The position numbers were made by a program, and so were the translations under genes. A stretch of 64,000 nucleotides of DNA. Origin: Bog-950 sp046329515 (lineage in GTDB: Bacteria > Bacteroidota > Bacteroidia > Chitinophagales > LD1). Shown here piece by piece: positions 27,808-36,710 of the stretch; position 1 is the first letter of the stretch; the number at the start of each line of letters is the position of its first letter. The notes under the pieces are model-generated. The model ran no database searches. It saw only the letters and a list, made by a program, of their open reading frames with translations, and was not told where the DNA came from. The stretch spans positions 806,001 to 870,000 of the forward strand of contig JAXLUM010000001.1 of NCBI GenBank assembly GCA_046329515.1. The letters run 5' to 3'.

Positions 27808-30780
27808 TTATTGTTTGGTAAAGTGCAATGACTGTCCGTTATTAAATGTTAGCAGGTAAATGCCATTGCTATAAGCTGAAACGTTTAATGTTGTTGTTTT
27901 GTCGGTTATAACGTTTTCTTCAATAAGGTTACCTGTAACATCATAAATTTTGTAACGGTTAATACCACTGTTATCTGCAACTACCAGGTTTAATTGGCTT
28001 GCGGTGGGATTTGGATAAAGCGTAAAAGAAACCGCCTGTGCAACATCATTAATACCAACTGAAGTATTGCTATCGAATACTGCAAAAGGGCTAAAGCTGG
28101 TTACAGATGTGCGCTTAACAGAAAACATACCACCTGCATGTGCTGTTGCCTGTGCAGAAGCTGACATATCCCATGCGCCATTGGTATAGTGCGATAGGTA
28201 AGCCTGGTTATGGTTGAATCCGTTTACTTCCATAGCAGTGCTCCACCAAGCTTCAATATCAGCATTTACATTAGACGTAATGTCTGTTTCAATATCCCAG
28301 CTGGTGTTAACAGTGCTTTCAGTTGATGAAATGTCGGAGCCTGTTGTGCCATTAGCCATAACGCCTGCATGCGCCATCACCATAAAGTTGCCCGATGCAC
28401 CTGAGTTATTAGTAACTACTACCGGAGCAAAAGCGGTTTGTGAACCTACCTGGAAAGTAGCTGAGCCGCCAGCATTAGTTACATTCATAACTAATGCGCC
28501 ACCACCGCCGGTAACTACGTAGCTTGATGAACTGCCTCCATGCACGCTGCCACTTGCTGCAATGGTTAGGTCGTTTGAACCAATTACAATATCACCTTGG
28601 TTTAGATTCAGAGAGTCTGAAATAGTTAAATCGGAACCAAGGCTAGCAGAACCTGAACCGCCGCTAATGTTAAGGGTTAATGAACCCAATGTGCTGCCAC
28701 TGAAAGAAAGGCTGCCCATATTTGAACTACCGTTTAAGGTTATGCCTGAAGAGCTGCTTACGCCTATGCTGCCAGTGCCCGATGCGGTGGTGGTTCCACT
28801 AAGGGTAAGATGATAGCCGTTAAGGCTTAATGAACCTGAAGTTAGGCTTAATGCGCCCATTACAGTTGCATTGCTGCCTAATGAAACGCTGCCGTTAGAA
28901 CCCCCAACATTTACAGTAAGGTTATTAAGTGATAAAGCACCGGCACTTAACTCAAGTGTTCCTGCATTTCCTGAACCGTTGATAGTAACATTGGAAGATG
29001 CATTGCCACCTATACTGCCGCTGCCACTTGCGTCAATCATTCCGTTAACGGTTAAATCATAACCATTCAAATTTAACTGACCGCTGGTTAAGGTTAATGA
29101 ACCTTGTACAGTTATATCGCTTGCTAAGCTTACAGAGCCATTGGCGCCACTGATATTTATTGTCAAATCACCAACTGAGCTGCCGCCAGCACCTAGTTCC
29201 AACGAACCCATGTTGCCCGAGCCTGAGATAACGATGTTAGAAGTTGCTGAACCGGTTATAGAACCTGAGCCACTTGCGTCAATACTGCCGCTAAGTGTTA
29301 GTGTGTTACTTCCTATTGAAAGGGAGCCTGATTGTAGATTTAATGCACCTGTAACTGTAGCATCAGAACTTAGTGCCACAGAGCCGCCGCTGCCGCTAAT
29401 GTTTATAGTTAAGTCGTGTACGGATTGTGCAGATTGACTAAAGCTAATGTTGCCAATGCTGCCTGTGCCGTTTATAGTGATATTTGAGTTAGCATTGCCG
29501 CCTATATTGCCAGAGCCGTTTGAAGCAACCATTCCGCTAATGGTTAAATCGTATCCGCCTAAGTTCAGTGTGCCGTTGTTCAGCGTTAAGGTGCCATCAA
29601 TGGTTAAATCGTTCATAAGCGAAACAGAGCCACTTGAGGCAATGTTCACTTCTAAATCTCCTGTGCTGCTACCGCTTAATACTAATGAACCCATATTACC
29701 CGTGCCGCTTAAGGTAATTGAGCTGGCAGATGAAGTGCCTATACTGCCTGAACCGCTAAATGCCATTGTACCTTGAAGATATAAATGGCCATTGCTGCCT
29801 ATAACCAATGAGCCGCCTGATGCAGTAAGCGCACCTGATACATGTAAACCGCTGTGTAGCGTTATTGACCCACCTGAGCCGATGTTTACAGTTAAGTTGC
29901 CAACTGTATTTGCGCTGCCTGAAAAGGCTATGCTGCCAACGTTACCACTACCGTTTACGGTAATGTTACTTGCCGCAGTGGAGGAAATAGAACCTGATGC
30001 AGAGGTGTTAATAGTACCATTGATGGTTAAATCATTTCCGTTTAATGATAGGGTGCCTTGTTGCAGGTATAAATTGCCTGTAACGGTAAGGTTGCCCTGT
30101 GTTTGAATTTGCGAAGAGGAGGAAGACAAATTGATAGTAATGTTCTGTAAACCTGTTAAGGTAGCTTCAGTGCCTATGCTGGAAGCGCTACCGCTATACA
30201 TAAGGTTGTAGCTGCCTGCTGCGCTTAAAGATCCGCCGTTTAAAGCCCATCCGCCGCCTGAAATATCTACGGTGGCATTGTTGCCAATAACCAGCATACT
30301 ACCGCTGTTAAGTTGTAACACGCCGGCTGATAGATGCAATGTGCCGTTTACATTAACATGCGAAACCAAACCCAACAAGGTTTGGTTATTGGTAAATTCA
30401 TTTGCGTTAATTGTACCTGTAAAGGAAACATTCCCCAAAGCGCCCACTGTGAAATGGTCAACAGATACAGTGCCGTTTTGGGTGAGATCACCACTGGTAA
30501 TAGTTAAATCAGAATTGCCGCTAAGCGTACCGGATACGGCTATAGAGGCAAGTAAATTGTTTACTGTCACATCCTGATCTAACGTAACAGTAAAGGTTGC
30601 AGGAATAACTATGGCATCAATGCCCGTAATATTTGTTCCGGGCGCTGTTCCTCCCCATGTAGCTGCTGACGACCAGTTGCCATTGGCTACAGCCGTATAC
30701 GTTGCGGCATTACTGTACATAGTAAAACCCGTTACGGCTATAAGGAGCATTAAAATTTTCGAGAAAGTAGTTTTGTTCAT
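27808..30780 (-). CDS. T9SS-sorted surface protein with 82-residue repeats
   Basis: The 990-residue protein has a signal peptide (ending MYSNAA) and then a module starting YTAVANGNWSSAATWGG. Seven glycine/serine-rich repeats of about 80-82 residues follow (214-766), each containing a variant of GSIGGNASSNVTINGSGN. This composition suggests a long beta-solenoid. The C-terminal ~75 residues are a type A T9SS sorting domain (YPNPTASQLNLVV, KIYDVTGNLIEENV, GIYLLTFNNGQS), so it should be exported and attached to or released from the cell surface. It has few Lys, Cys or aromatic residues and is likely an adhesin or matrix protein. The gene stands alone. Confidence 0.9.
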   Translation of the reverse strand: MNKTTFSKILMLLIAVTGFTMYSNAATYTAVANGNWSSAATWGGTAPGTNITGIDAIVIPATFTVTLDQDVTVNNLLASIAVSGTLSGNSDLTITSGDLTQNGTVSVDHFTVGALGNVSFTGTINANEFTNNQTLLGLVSHVNVNGTLHLSAGVLQLNSGSMLVIGNNATVDISGGGWALNGGSLSAAGSYNLMYSGSASSIGTEATLTGLQNITINLSSSSSQIQTQGNLTVTGNLYLQQGTLSLNGNDLTINGTINTSASGSISSTAASNITVNGSGNVGSIAFSGSANTVGNLTVNIGSGGSITLHSGLHVSGALTASGGSLVIGSNGHLYLQGTMAFSGSGSIGTSSASSITLSGTGNMGSLVLSGSSTGDLEVNIASSGSVSLMNDLTIDGTLTLNNGTLNLGGYDLTISGMVASNGSGNIGGNANSNITINGTGSIGNISFSQSAQSVHDLTINISGSGGSVALSSDATVTGALNLQSGSLSIGSNTLTLSGSIDASGSGSITGSATSNIVISGSGNMGSLELGAGGSSVGDLTINISGANGSVSLASDITVQGSLTLTSGQLNLNGYDLTVNGMIDASGSGSIGGNASSNVTINGSGNAGTLELSAGALSLNNLTVNVGGSNGSVSLGSNATVMGALSLTSGSLSLNGYHLTLSGTTTASGTGSIGVSSSSGITLNGSSNMGSLSFSGSTLGSLTLNISGGSGSASLGSDLTISDSLNLNQGDIVIGSNDLTIAASGSVHGGSSSSYVVTGGGGALVMNVTNAGGSATFQVGSQTAFAPVVVTNNSGASGNFMVMAHAGVMANGTTGSDISSTESTVNTSWDIETDITSNVNADIEAWWSTAMEVNGFNHNQAYLSHYTNGAWDMSASAQATAHAGGMFSVKRTSVTSFSPFAVFDSNTSVGINDVAQAVSFTLYPNPTASQLNLVVADNSGINRYKIYDVTGNLIEENVITDKTTTLNVSAYSNGIYLLTFNNGQSLHFTKQ
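28483..30141 (-). repeat. Seven tandem ~246-bp repeats in the T9SS gene
   Basis: The repeats encode units of 82, 80, 81, 82, 82, 80 and about 66 residues, starting with LT(I/V)N(I/V) and each with one -GSGSIG- turn and one -INGSGN- turn. They are more diverged than those of the poly-HAMP gene. The last unit is truncated. Confidence 0.85.
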
Positions 30781-30895
30781 ATTGCTACGTTTTAAAATAT
30801 TGAAGAATAGGGGGTCAATAGTTTAAACAATTAATGGTTGCCGCCGTAGACTGAATTCCCGGTCTGCAACGGTTAAAACATTGCTTGCAAATGTT

Positions 30896-30936
30896 ATTCC
30901 TCGATTTGAGTAGCATAAGCGTGGAGGAATCTCCAC
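30896..30936. repeat. REP-like palindromic element
   Basis: ATTCCTC at 30896-30902 pairs with GAGGAAT at 30924-30930, and a nested GTGGAG-GAAT-CTCCAC hairpin follows at 30921-30936. The core GAGGAATCTCCACAAGG resembles interspersed palindromes I know from other Bacteroidota intergenic regions. Only one copy is in the window. Confidence 0.45.
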
Positions 30937-31095
30937 AAGGAAAGGCTTAAAAAAGTTAGATACGCATAGCAGCCGGACTTTCATCCGACTGCCGGTAGTA
31001 ACCCATAACAATTGTTATAGTGCTACTGACCCCTAAAAACAGCGACCTTATGGTCGTATATTATATAATACTTACTAGTTGTTTTTAAATCGCTG

Positions 31096-31114
31096 TGTAG
31101 AATACTATTCTACA
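31096..31114. promoter_or_regulatory. Perfect 8-base inverted repeat, candidate operator
   Basis: TGTAGAAT, ACT, ATTCTACA is a perfect dyad about 110 bases beyond the stop of the multi-PAS kinase and 315 bases before the T9SS gene. No T-run follows on either strand, so a protein-binding site is more likely than a terminator. Confidence 0.4.
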
Positions 31115-31224
31115 ATTCTTATGCGTTCCACTAATCATCTTCTATAGGTTCAGGTCTATTTTTAAAACGCAGAAACGATGCAGTTCGTATACATAATTTC
31201 TGTGTTATTGAAAGCTATATTGAT

Positions 31225-34095
31225 TTACGACTGTTTTGATGCAGGAATGGCAATATAAAAGGCAGAACCTTTTCCTGCTTCACTTTTAGCGTAAATAACG
31301 CCATCGTGATTTTGCACAATTTTTTTACAAATGGCCAACCCTATACCAGTGCCGGAATATTCGTTTTTACCATGCAGGCGTTGAAAGGGTTCAAATATTT
31401 TTTCAGCGTACTGCTGTTCGAAGCCAATTCCGTTGTCAGTAACCTTTATAAGGTTAAATGTTTTGTCAGGCGCAACAACCGGTTGTTCCAGGTTTTTACC
31501 TAAAACAGTTTCGGCTTCAATGGTTATGTGCGCAGGTACATCGTGCCGGGCATACTTAATAGCATTGCCAATAAGGTTTTCAAACAATTGGGTTAACTGG
31601 AATGGAATGCCCTGCACCTTCGGCAAAGGCTTAATATCAAAACTGATACTTCCTTCTTTTAGCAGAGAAGAAAGTTCATTACAGCAGGTTTTTACCAGGT
31701 CATTAAGGTCTACAGTTTCAAATATATGGGGTGCGTTATGTGTGCGCGAATAGGTGAGAAGGTCCTCTATAAGGCGCTGCATATTGTTACTTGCTGTCAT
31801 AATTCTGCCTAACAGGTCTTTATGCCTTGGCACTAATTCTTCTGCATTTTTTTCAATAATCATGTTGGCAAAAGTTTTGATTTTCCTCAAAGGCTCCTGC
31901 AAATCATGACTGGCTACATAGCTGAATGCACTTAATTCTTTATTGCTTTTTTCAAGTAACTGGTTCTTTATTTCCAATGATTGGTTTAGTTGCTGCAAGA
32001 GGATGTTGTTCTGCTTCAACTGTTCTTCGGCTAATTTGCGTTCGCTTAGGTCACGCGTTACTTTTGAAAAACCGATGATAGTGTTTTCAGCATCGTGTAA
32101 GGCAGTTATTACTACACTGCCCCAAAAGCGGGTGCCATCTTTCCGAACGCGCCAGCCTTCATGTATAGCCCTTCCCGTAGTGGTGGCCTCGGTAAGAAGC
32201 CTTTGGGCAAGGCCTCCTTCTCTGTCCTCCGGCGTATAAAAAATATCAAAGCCTTTGCCTATTATCTCTGCCGTTTTATAACCTTTAATTTTTTCAGCAC
32301 CAAGATTCCAGTTAAGGATAAACCCATCGCGGTCTAAAAGTATAATTGCGTAGTCCTGTACTTCCGCTATCATTTTCTGATGCTGTTCCTCACTACGGCG
32401 AAGCATTTCATTTTTCTGTTCTAAAGACAGATTCAACTCACTAATCCGCAAACTGTTTTCTTTGGTTTTCGTTATATCATGGCCTAAGGAAACAACAGCA
32501 AATACTTCGCCCTGCGAGTTGGTTAACGGAATAACGTAGCGTTCAAAGTATTCATCTGAAATAAGCGATTTGCTCTCGGGGTAGTAACTTCTTTCTCCTT
32601 TAAGGGCCCGGCATAAATCATCAAAATGTACGGTGCCTTTCATAAAAGGAAAAACGTCCAATACATATTTCCCAAGAGCTTCAGCGCGTTTAACTTTAAA
32701 ACGTTTCTCAGCCCTGTTATTTAGTGTGATAACATTTAAGTTTTTATCAAAGGCGGTAATTACATCTTCAGTTGAGTTAATAAGCGCTTCCGCGAATTTG
32801 TTCTCTCTTTCCAGGTTTTTTTGTAACAAGGCTTCGCTTGTTACGTCCTGGCAGCTACCGGTAAGTTTAGTTGCCTTACCCTGGGAGTTAATGGTGAATT
32901 TGCTTTTGCCTTTAAGTGTTTTTTGTGTTCCATCCACGGTAATGATACGCATGTTATGGTCTTCGGTTTGCAGTGTTTCAAGCGAACGGGTTATTTGTTG
33001 TACCCGCTTCTCTCTGTCTTCAGGATGAAGGAAGGATAAGAAACGATCAAATGTGATTTCTTCACTTTGGGGCTCTAATCCGTATATCCTGTACATTTCA
33101 TCGCTCCAGGAAATTTTGTTGGTTTCAAGGTCCCATGTCCAATCGCCTATGTGCGTTAAGGCCTGCGATTGTTTATATAACTCATCTCTTCTTTTTAGTT
33201 CGTCTAAAAAACGATGACGTTCTGTTACGTCCATCACCGTTCCGTGCAGGGCAACCGGTTTATTATTTTCAAACCTTACCTTGCCCCTGCTCCAAATCAA
33301 TTTTTCAGTACCGTTTTTTTGGTAACGGTATTCACATTCATACAACTCACCAGTTGTTAAAGCGTGTTTTACTGCGTTATTCAACTTCTCCCTGTCTTCC
33401 TCATGCACATAGTGCATAAAATCTTCAAGCTTTGAGGGCGCCTCCAATTGAAAAATATGAAATAATTGCGCTGTGTATTTTGAGTTGCCTGCATCCGTAA
33501 GGTCCCATTCGAAACTGCCCATATTGGCAATTGATTGAGCCTCTAATAGCTGCTCTTCCCTTCGTTGTAAATCACTGTTAATCGCATCCAGCTTTTCATT
33601 TTGAATATCGATATAGGTTTTAAAAGATTTAGCCGTTAGGATTTGTAAATAATAATCAGTTTCAACTGAGATTATAGTAAATAGGTTTGGGTCGGTGGTA
33701 TAGCCAGATAAAAATTTTGTAAGTACAACTTTCCTTACGTAGTTACCTTTTGTAATATCATCAGCTACTACATGGTCGCGCGATATAAGCGGAAGTTGGT
33801 TCTTTTTCCATTTATCCAGCGTGTCATTTATTTGTGTTTCAATATCGCCGTTCACCAGGTACATCCAGAATTCCCTGGTAGGTTCAATGGACATTTGTAT
33901 CAGCTGTTCATCGGGAATAGAAGAGAAATATTTTAAGATAGGGGCATCAACTTCGCGTGAAACAGCAAGTTGCTCCCTAATAAACTCCTCAAGTTTATTT
34001 TCAAGTATATAATGAATGAACTTTGGCAAATGAACAAAGCCATTAATTGGTGTTTTGAAGCTTTCGTTTGAAACTGTACTTTGCGTCAGATTCAT
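31225..34095 (-). CDS. Multi-PAS sensor histidine kinase
   Basis: The protein has 956 residues and no membrane segment. The first ~165 residues (HLPKFIHYILENKLEEFIRE) form a helical domain I do not recognise, reminiscent of RsbR-type sensor N-termini. Four PAS/PAC units follow, beginning near MGSFEWDLTD, HIGDWTWDLE, NSTEDVITAF and VQDYAIILLD. A coiled coil, HisKA (SYVASHDLQEPLRKIKTF) and an ATPase domain (FENLIGNAIKY, DNGIGF, YSGTGIGLAICKKI) end the protein. It is 6 bases downstream of a receiver gene, in one operon. Its ligand is unknown. Confidence 0.9.
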   Translation of the reverse strand: MNLTQSTVSNESFKTPINGFVHLPKFIHYILENKLEEFIREQLAVSREVDAPILKYFSSIPDEQLIQMSIEPTREFWMYLVNGDIETQINDTLDKWKKNQLPLISRDHVVADDITKGNYVRKVVLTKFLSGYTTDPNLFTIISVETDYYLQILTAKSFKTYIDIQNEKLDAINSDLQRREEQLLEAQSIANMGSFEWDLTDAGNSKYTAQLFHIFQLEAPSKLEDFMHYVHEEDREKLNNAVKHALTTGELYECEYRYQKNGTEKLIWSRGKVRFENNKPVALHGTVMDVTERHRFLDELKRRDELYKQSQALTHIGDWTWDLETNKISWSDEMYRIYGLEPQSEEITFDRFLSFLHPEDREKRVQQITRSLETLQTEDHNMRIITVDGTQKTLKGKSKFTINSQGKATKLTGSCQDVTSEALLQKNLERENKFAEALINSTEDVITAFDKNLNVITLNNRAEKRFKVKRAEALGKYVLDVFPFMKGTVHFDDLCRALKGERSYYPESKSLISDEYFERYVIPLTNSQGEVFAVVSLGHDITKTKENSLRISELNLSLEQKNEMLRRSEEQHQKMIAEVQDYAIILLDRDGFILNWNLGAEKIKGYKTAEIIGKGFDIFYTPEDREGGLAQRLLTEATTTGRAIHEGWRVRKDGTRFWGSVVITALHDAENTIIGFSKVTRDLSERKLAEEQLKQNNILLQQLNQSLEIKNQLLEKSNKELSAFSYVASHDLQEPLRKIKTFANMIIEKNAEELVPRHKDLLGRIMTASNNMQRLIEDLLTYSRTHNAPHIFETVDLNDLVKTCCNELSSLLKEGSISFDIKPLPKVQGIPFQLTQLFENLIGNAIKYARHDVPAHITIEAETVLGKNLEQPVVAPDKTFNLIKVTDNGIGFEQQYAEKIFEPFQRLHGKNEYSGTGIGLAICKKIVQNHDGVIYAKSEAGKGSAFYIAIPASKQS

Positions 34096-34101
34096 CTTTG
34101 T

Positions 34102-34734
34102 TTATTTAATGTTACCGGCTTTCAATACAAATTTTTCTCTTGTAGGTCTTGCGTTATAATCCCATTCAAGGCTCATAACTTTTTTCGCAATGTTTTTTAA
34201 ATCAGCAAAGGATTCGGGTTTGCATACATAAAAGTTAGCGCCTTTGTTATACGTATCCTCAATATGCTCGCGGCTGGTTGAGGTTGAATAAATAATCACC
34301 GGAATTTGACTTAACTTCTTATCGGCCCTTATTTCTACAAGGCATTCGTAACCGTTTTTAATAGGCATGTTAAGGTCAAGAAAAATCAAATCAGGTAATT
34401 GTTCTGAAGATTTGAGCAGCTGCATTAAATGCCTGCCATTTTTAGCAACGCTAACACTTGCATCGGGCACTACATCATTAAGTGCGGTAACAAATATCTC
34501 TTGGTCTTCCTCATCATCATCGGCCAACAAAATATTTACATTTTTTTTATTGAAGAAGGCGGTTAACAGCAATAAAGCCCTGCCCCATTTTTTATGTTGT
34601 GTTTTAATGCTGAAGTATAAACGGGATAAAGTGTAAAGGAAGGGGATACCGATAGCTGTATTTTTGAAATAGGCTTTAACTGCCGGTGAAGAATTTCTTC
34701 CGGTTGCAATTTGAAATTGTGATATCAGGGTCAT
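34102..34734 (-). CDS. Response regulator with an N-terminal extension
   Basis: The 210-residue frame contains one receiver domain from about residue 66 (NILLADDDEEDQEIF), with the phosphoacceptor in DLIFLDLNMPIKNGYE, the STSTSREH switch region and a Lys in VCKPESF. The first 65 residues include hydrophobic stretches and no recognised domain. The only in-frame ATG is at 34734; a rare TTG or CTG near residue 54 could be the true start, which would give a normal Rcp1-like length. It precedes the multi-PAS kinase by 6 bases and is its likely phosphate partner. Confidence 0.8.
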   Translation of the reverse strand: MTLISQFQIATGRNSSPAVKAYFKNTAIGIPFLYTLSRLYFSIKTQHKKWGRALLLLTAFFNKKNVNILLADDDEEDQEIFVTALNDVVPDASVSVAKNGRHLMQLLKSSEQLPDLIFLDLNMPIKNGYECLVEIRADKKLSQIPVIIYSTSTSREHIEDTYNKGANFYVCKPESFADLKNIAKKVMSLEWDYNARPTREKFVLKAGNIK

Positions 34735-34767
34735 TGCAAGGATTTGTGGTTAATTGTATTAATATAC

Positions 34768-35049
34768 TTAAATATCAATTGAACGCACGAATCTTTTACT
34801 TAAAAAGCCGTGCCAAAATAGTTGTGATTTTAAACGGGATGCCGTAGCATTGGATTGATAGATGCAGGTATATCCAATTCTTTCCATTTCTATTGGTAGA
34901 AACTTGGTATGGTTGCCCGTTTCAGCATTAGTAACAGAAGTTCTGGACGAATCTATATCCGAAATAAGGCCATTGTGGGTTTCTTCGGTATAGTCTGAGG
35001 TATACCCCAGGCCAAATAATGATTGGTTTTGATAAATGCAGGAATCCAT
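34768..35049 (-). CDS. Small hypothetical protein
   Basis: A 93-codon frame begins MDSCIYQNQSLFGLGYTSD and is rich in Ser, Thr and Asn. I recognise no domain, signal peptide or membrane segment. It fills the gap before the response regulator and runs in the same direction, which favours a real gene, but its composition is unremarkable and no ribosome-binding site is clear. It may be spurious. Confidence 0.35.
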   Translation of the reverse strand: MDSCIYQNQSLFGLGYTSDYTEETHNGLISDIDSSRTSVTNAETGNHTKFLPIEMERIGYTCIYQSNATASRLKSQLFWHGFLSKRFVRSIDI

Positions 35050-35272
35050 ATACTTGTTTTTGTGTTCGATTAGGGGTCAAGTGGCACGTAACAAGTGGAA
35101 ACTTCCGGTAAAAAAGCTATGGGCAATAACAAAGGAAATGAGAAGTAAGTTGGGGCTCTCTTGTCCTTAACCGGTAAAGGCAACTCGCTGAAATTGCTGA
35201 CCGAATTAATGCTTAAGCACAGTAAAAGTAATTCTTTTTTTAACAAGCGGCTAAATTTAATTCGGCAAAAAA

Positions 35273-36706
35273 CTAATTAGCCAAAGGTAGTTGTATAAGA
35301 AAAGTAGTGCCCTGCCCAAACGTGGACTTCACATCAATTTCGCCTTTATGAGATTTGATAACAGAGTGCGTATTGGCAAGGCCAAGGCCCATGCCATTCT
35401 TTTTACCGGTAAAGTACGGTTGAAAAAGTTTAGACAGAGATTCTGAATCAATACCTGAACCATTATCCGCAATAGATATATTCACCCGCGACCCCTCGTT
35501 GTTTACGGCAAGCTGCAGTACACCTCCATCTGTTTCCATTGCTTCAATGGCATTAATAATGATGTTAAGCAGGGCGATTTGCATTTTTGAGTTATCGGCC
35601 AGTATATAGGTTTCCTTTTCAGGAAAGGATTTGAAAATTTTAATACGTTTTAACTCTATTCTATCGTGTGCGCGTGATATTGTTTCCTGAAGTAGCGCCC
35701 GGACATCCAGTTTTTCAAACTTATTAATTTGAGGTTTTGATAAGTCCATTAACTCCCTAATAAGGTCGTTTATTCGCTTACTGTTCCTTTTAATTATGTC
35801 CGTGAAAAAGCGTGACTCCTCGCGTAATTCGAGCTCAATCTGGCTAACTGATAAATCAATATTTGTTAGCGGATTTCGTATTTCATGAGCTAAGGTGCGC
35901 ACCAGTTGGTTGGTTGCTTCCGTTTTTTCCCGCAGTAACTCATCGGCAACCGATTTTTTTATAGTAGTGTAATCAAATAAAATACCCTGGTATTCAACGT
36001 GGTTATCTTCAGTTACTATTTTAATATAGGATGCAATGAAGGTTTTTTGTGAACCGTCTTTTGTGTTCAATACCAATTCTTCGTTACTGCTTTGGCCTTC
36101 GTTAAGCATTTTATTTACAAAGGCCACCGCATATTCGCTATTAGCAAAAAGCTCAGTAATGGGTTTATTTAAGAGGTCGTTCAACTGATACCCGAGAATT
36201 CGGGTCATGGCAGCATTGAAGTTGGTGAACTCCGCCTTGCTGTTTAATACAAAGATGATGTCCGTGGTTTTATCAAAAATATCGCGAAACCGTTTTTCAC
36301 TTTCGGCAACTGCCTTATACGCCTGGTAGCGCTGCAGGGAGTATCGTAAACTTCTTTCAAGCGATTCTGCTGTAATCTCGCTTTTTATAAGGTAGTCATA
36401 AGCACCGGCCTTGGTGGCTTCAATATCAATTTTGCGATCGCCTTTACCGGTTAGTAAAATGAAGGGCTTTTTAACCCCTGCATTAACGCAGGTAAGAATC
36501 AACTCAATGCCGGTATGCGGACCCAGCAGGTAGTCCACAATATATAAATCGTGCTTATCCTCTTGAATACGTTCAACAGCTTTCTTATAATTTATCTCCG
36601 TTTCAATTTCCAATGCGTAGTTGTCTATTTCCTGTAGGTAACTACTGGTAAGAAACAAATCATCTCTATCATCATCAACAACTAAAATTTTTATTTTACC
36701 GTTCAT
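35273..36706 (-). CDS. Receiver-PAS-histidine kinase hybrid
   Basis: The 477-residue protein starts with a receiver domain (ILVVDDDRDDLFLTSSYL, Asp in LYIVDYLLGPHTGIE), continues with a PAS domain (IFDKTTDIIFVLNSKAEF near 145), then HisKA (LVRTLAHEIRNPLTNIDLS, NtrB-like) and an ATPase domain (ALLNIIINAIEAME, DNGSGI, KNGMGLGLANTHSV). The HEIRNPL box and FTGKKNGMGLGL are of the NtrB/AtoS type that pairs with sigma-54 activators. It starts 4 bases after the NtrC-type gene stop, so the pair is one operon. Confidence 0.92.
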   Translation of the reverse strand: MNGKIKILVVDDDRDDLFLTSSYLQEIDNYALEIETEINYKKAVERIQEDKHDLYIVDYLLGPHTGIELILTCVNAGVKKPFILLTGKGDRKIDIEATKAGAYDYLIKSEITAESLERSLRYSLQRYQAYKAVAESEKRFRDIFDKTTDIIFVLNSKAEFTNFNAAMTRILGYQLNDLLNKPITELFANSEYAVAFVNKMLNEGQSSNEELVLNTKDGSQKTFIASYIKIVTEDNHVEYQGILFDYTTIKKSVADELLREKTEATNQLVRTLAHEIRNPLTNIDLSVSQIELELREESRFFTDIIKRNSKRINDLIRELMDLSKPQINKFEKLDVRALLQETISRAHDRIELKRIKIFKSFPEKETYILADNSKMQIALLNIIINAIEAMETDGGVLQLAVNNEGSRVNISIADNGSGIDSESLSKLFQPYFTGKKNGMGLGLANTHSVIKSHKGEIDVKSTFGQGTTFLIQLPLAN

Positions 36707-36710
36707 CGCA

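Larger units (their letters stand above)
30781..31224. other. Intergenic region with palindromes and a REP-like element
   Basis: These 444 bases separate two minus-strand genes. They contain an inverted repeat element at 30896-30936, a small hairpin CGACC/GGTCG around 31043-31056, and a perfect 8-base dyad at 31096-31114. A 62-codon reading frame at 30823-31011 crosses the repeat and looks spurious. I see no tRNA or riboswitch. Confidence 0.6.

Noticed and set aside
28214..30577. Several plus-strand frames opposite the T9SS gene
   Set aside because: They have Pro/Leu/Val-rich, periodic sequences that mirror the Gly/Ser/Asn repeats of the real gene.
30823..31011. A 62-codon minus-strand frame upstream of the T9SS gene
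   Set aside because: It crosses the REP-like palindrome and shows no protein-like features.
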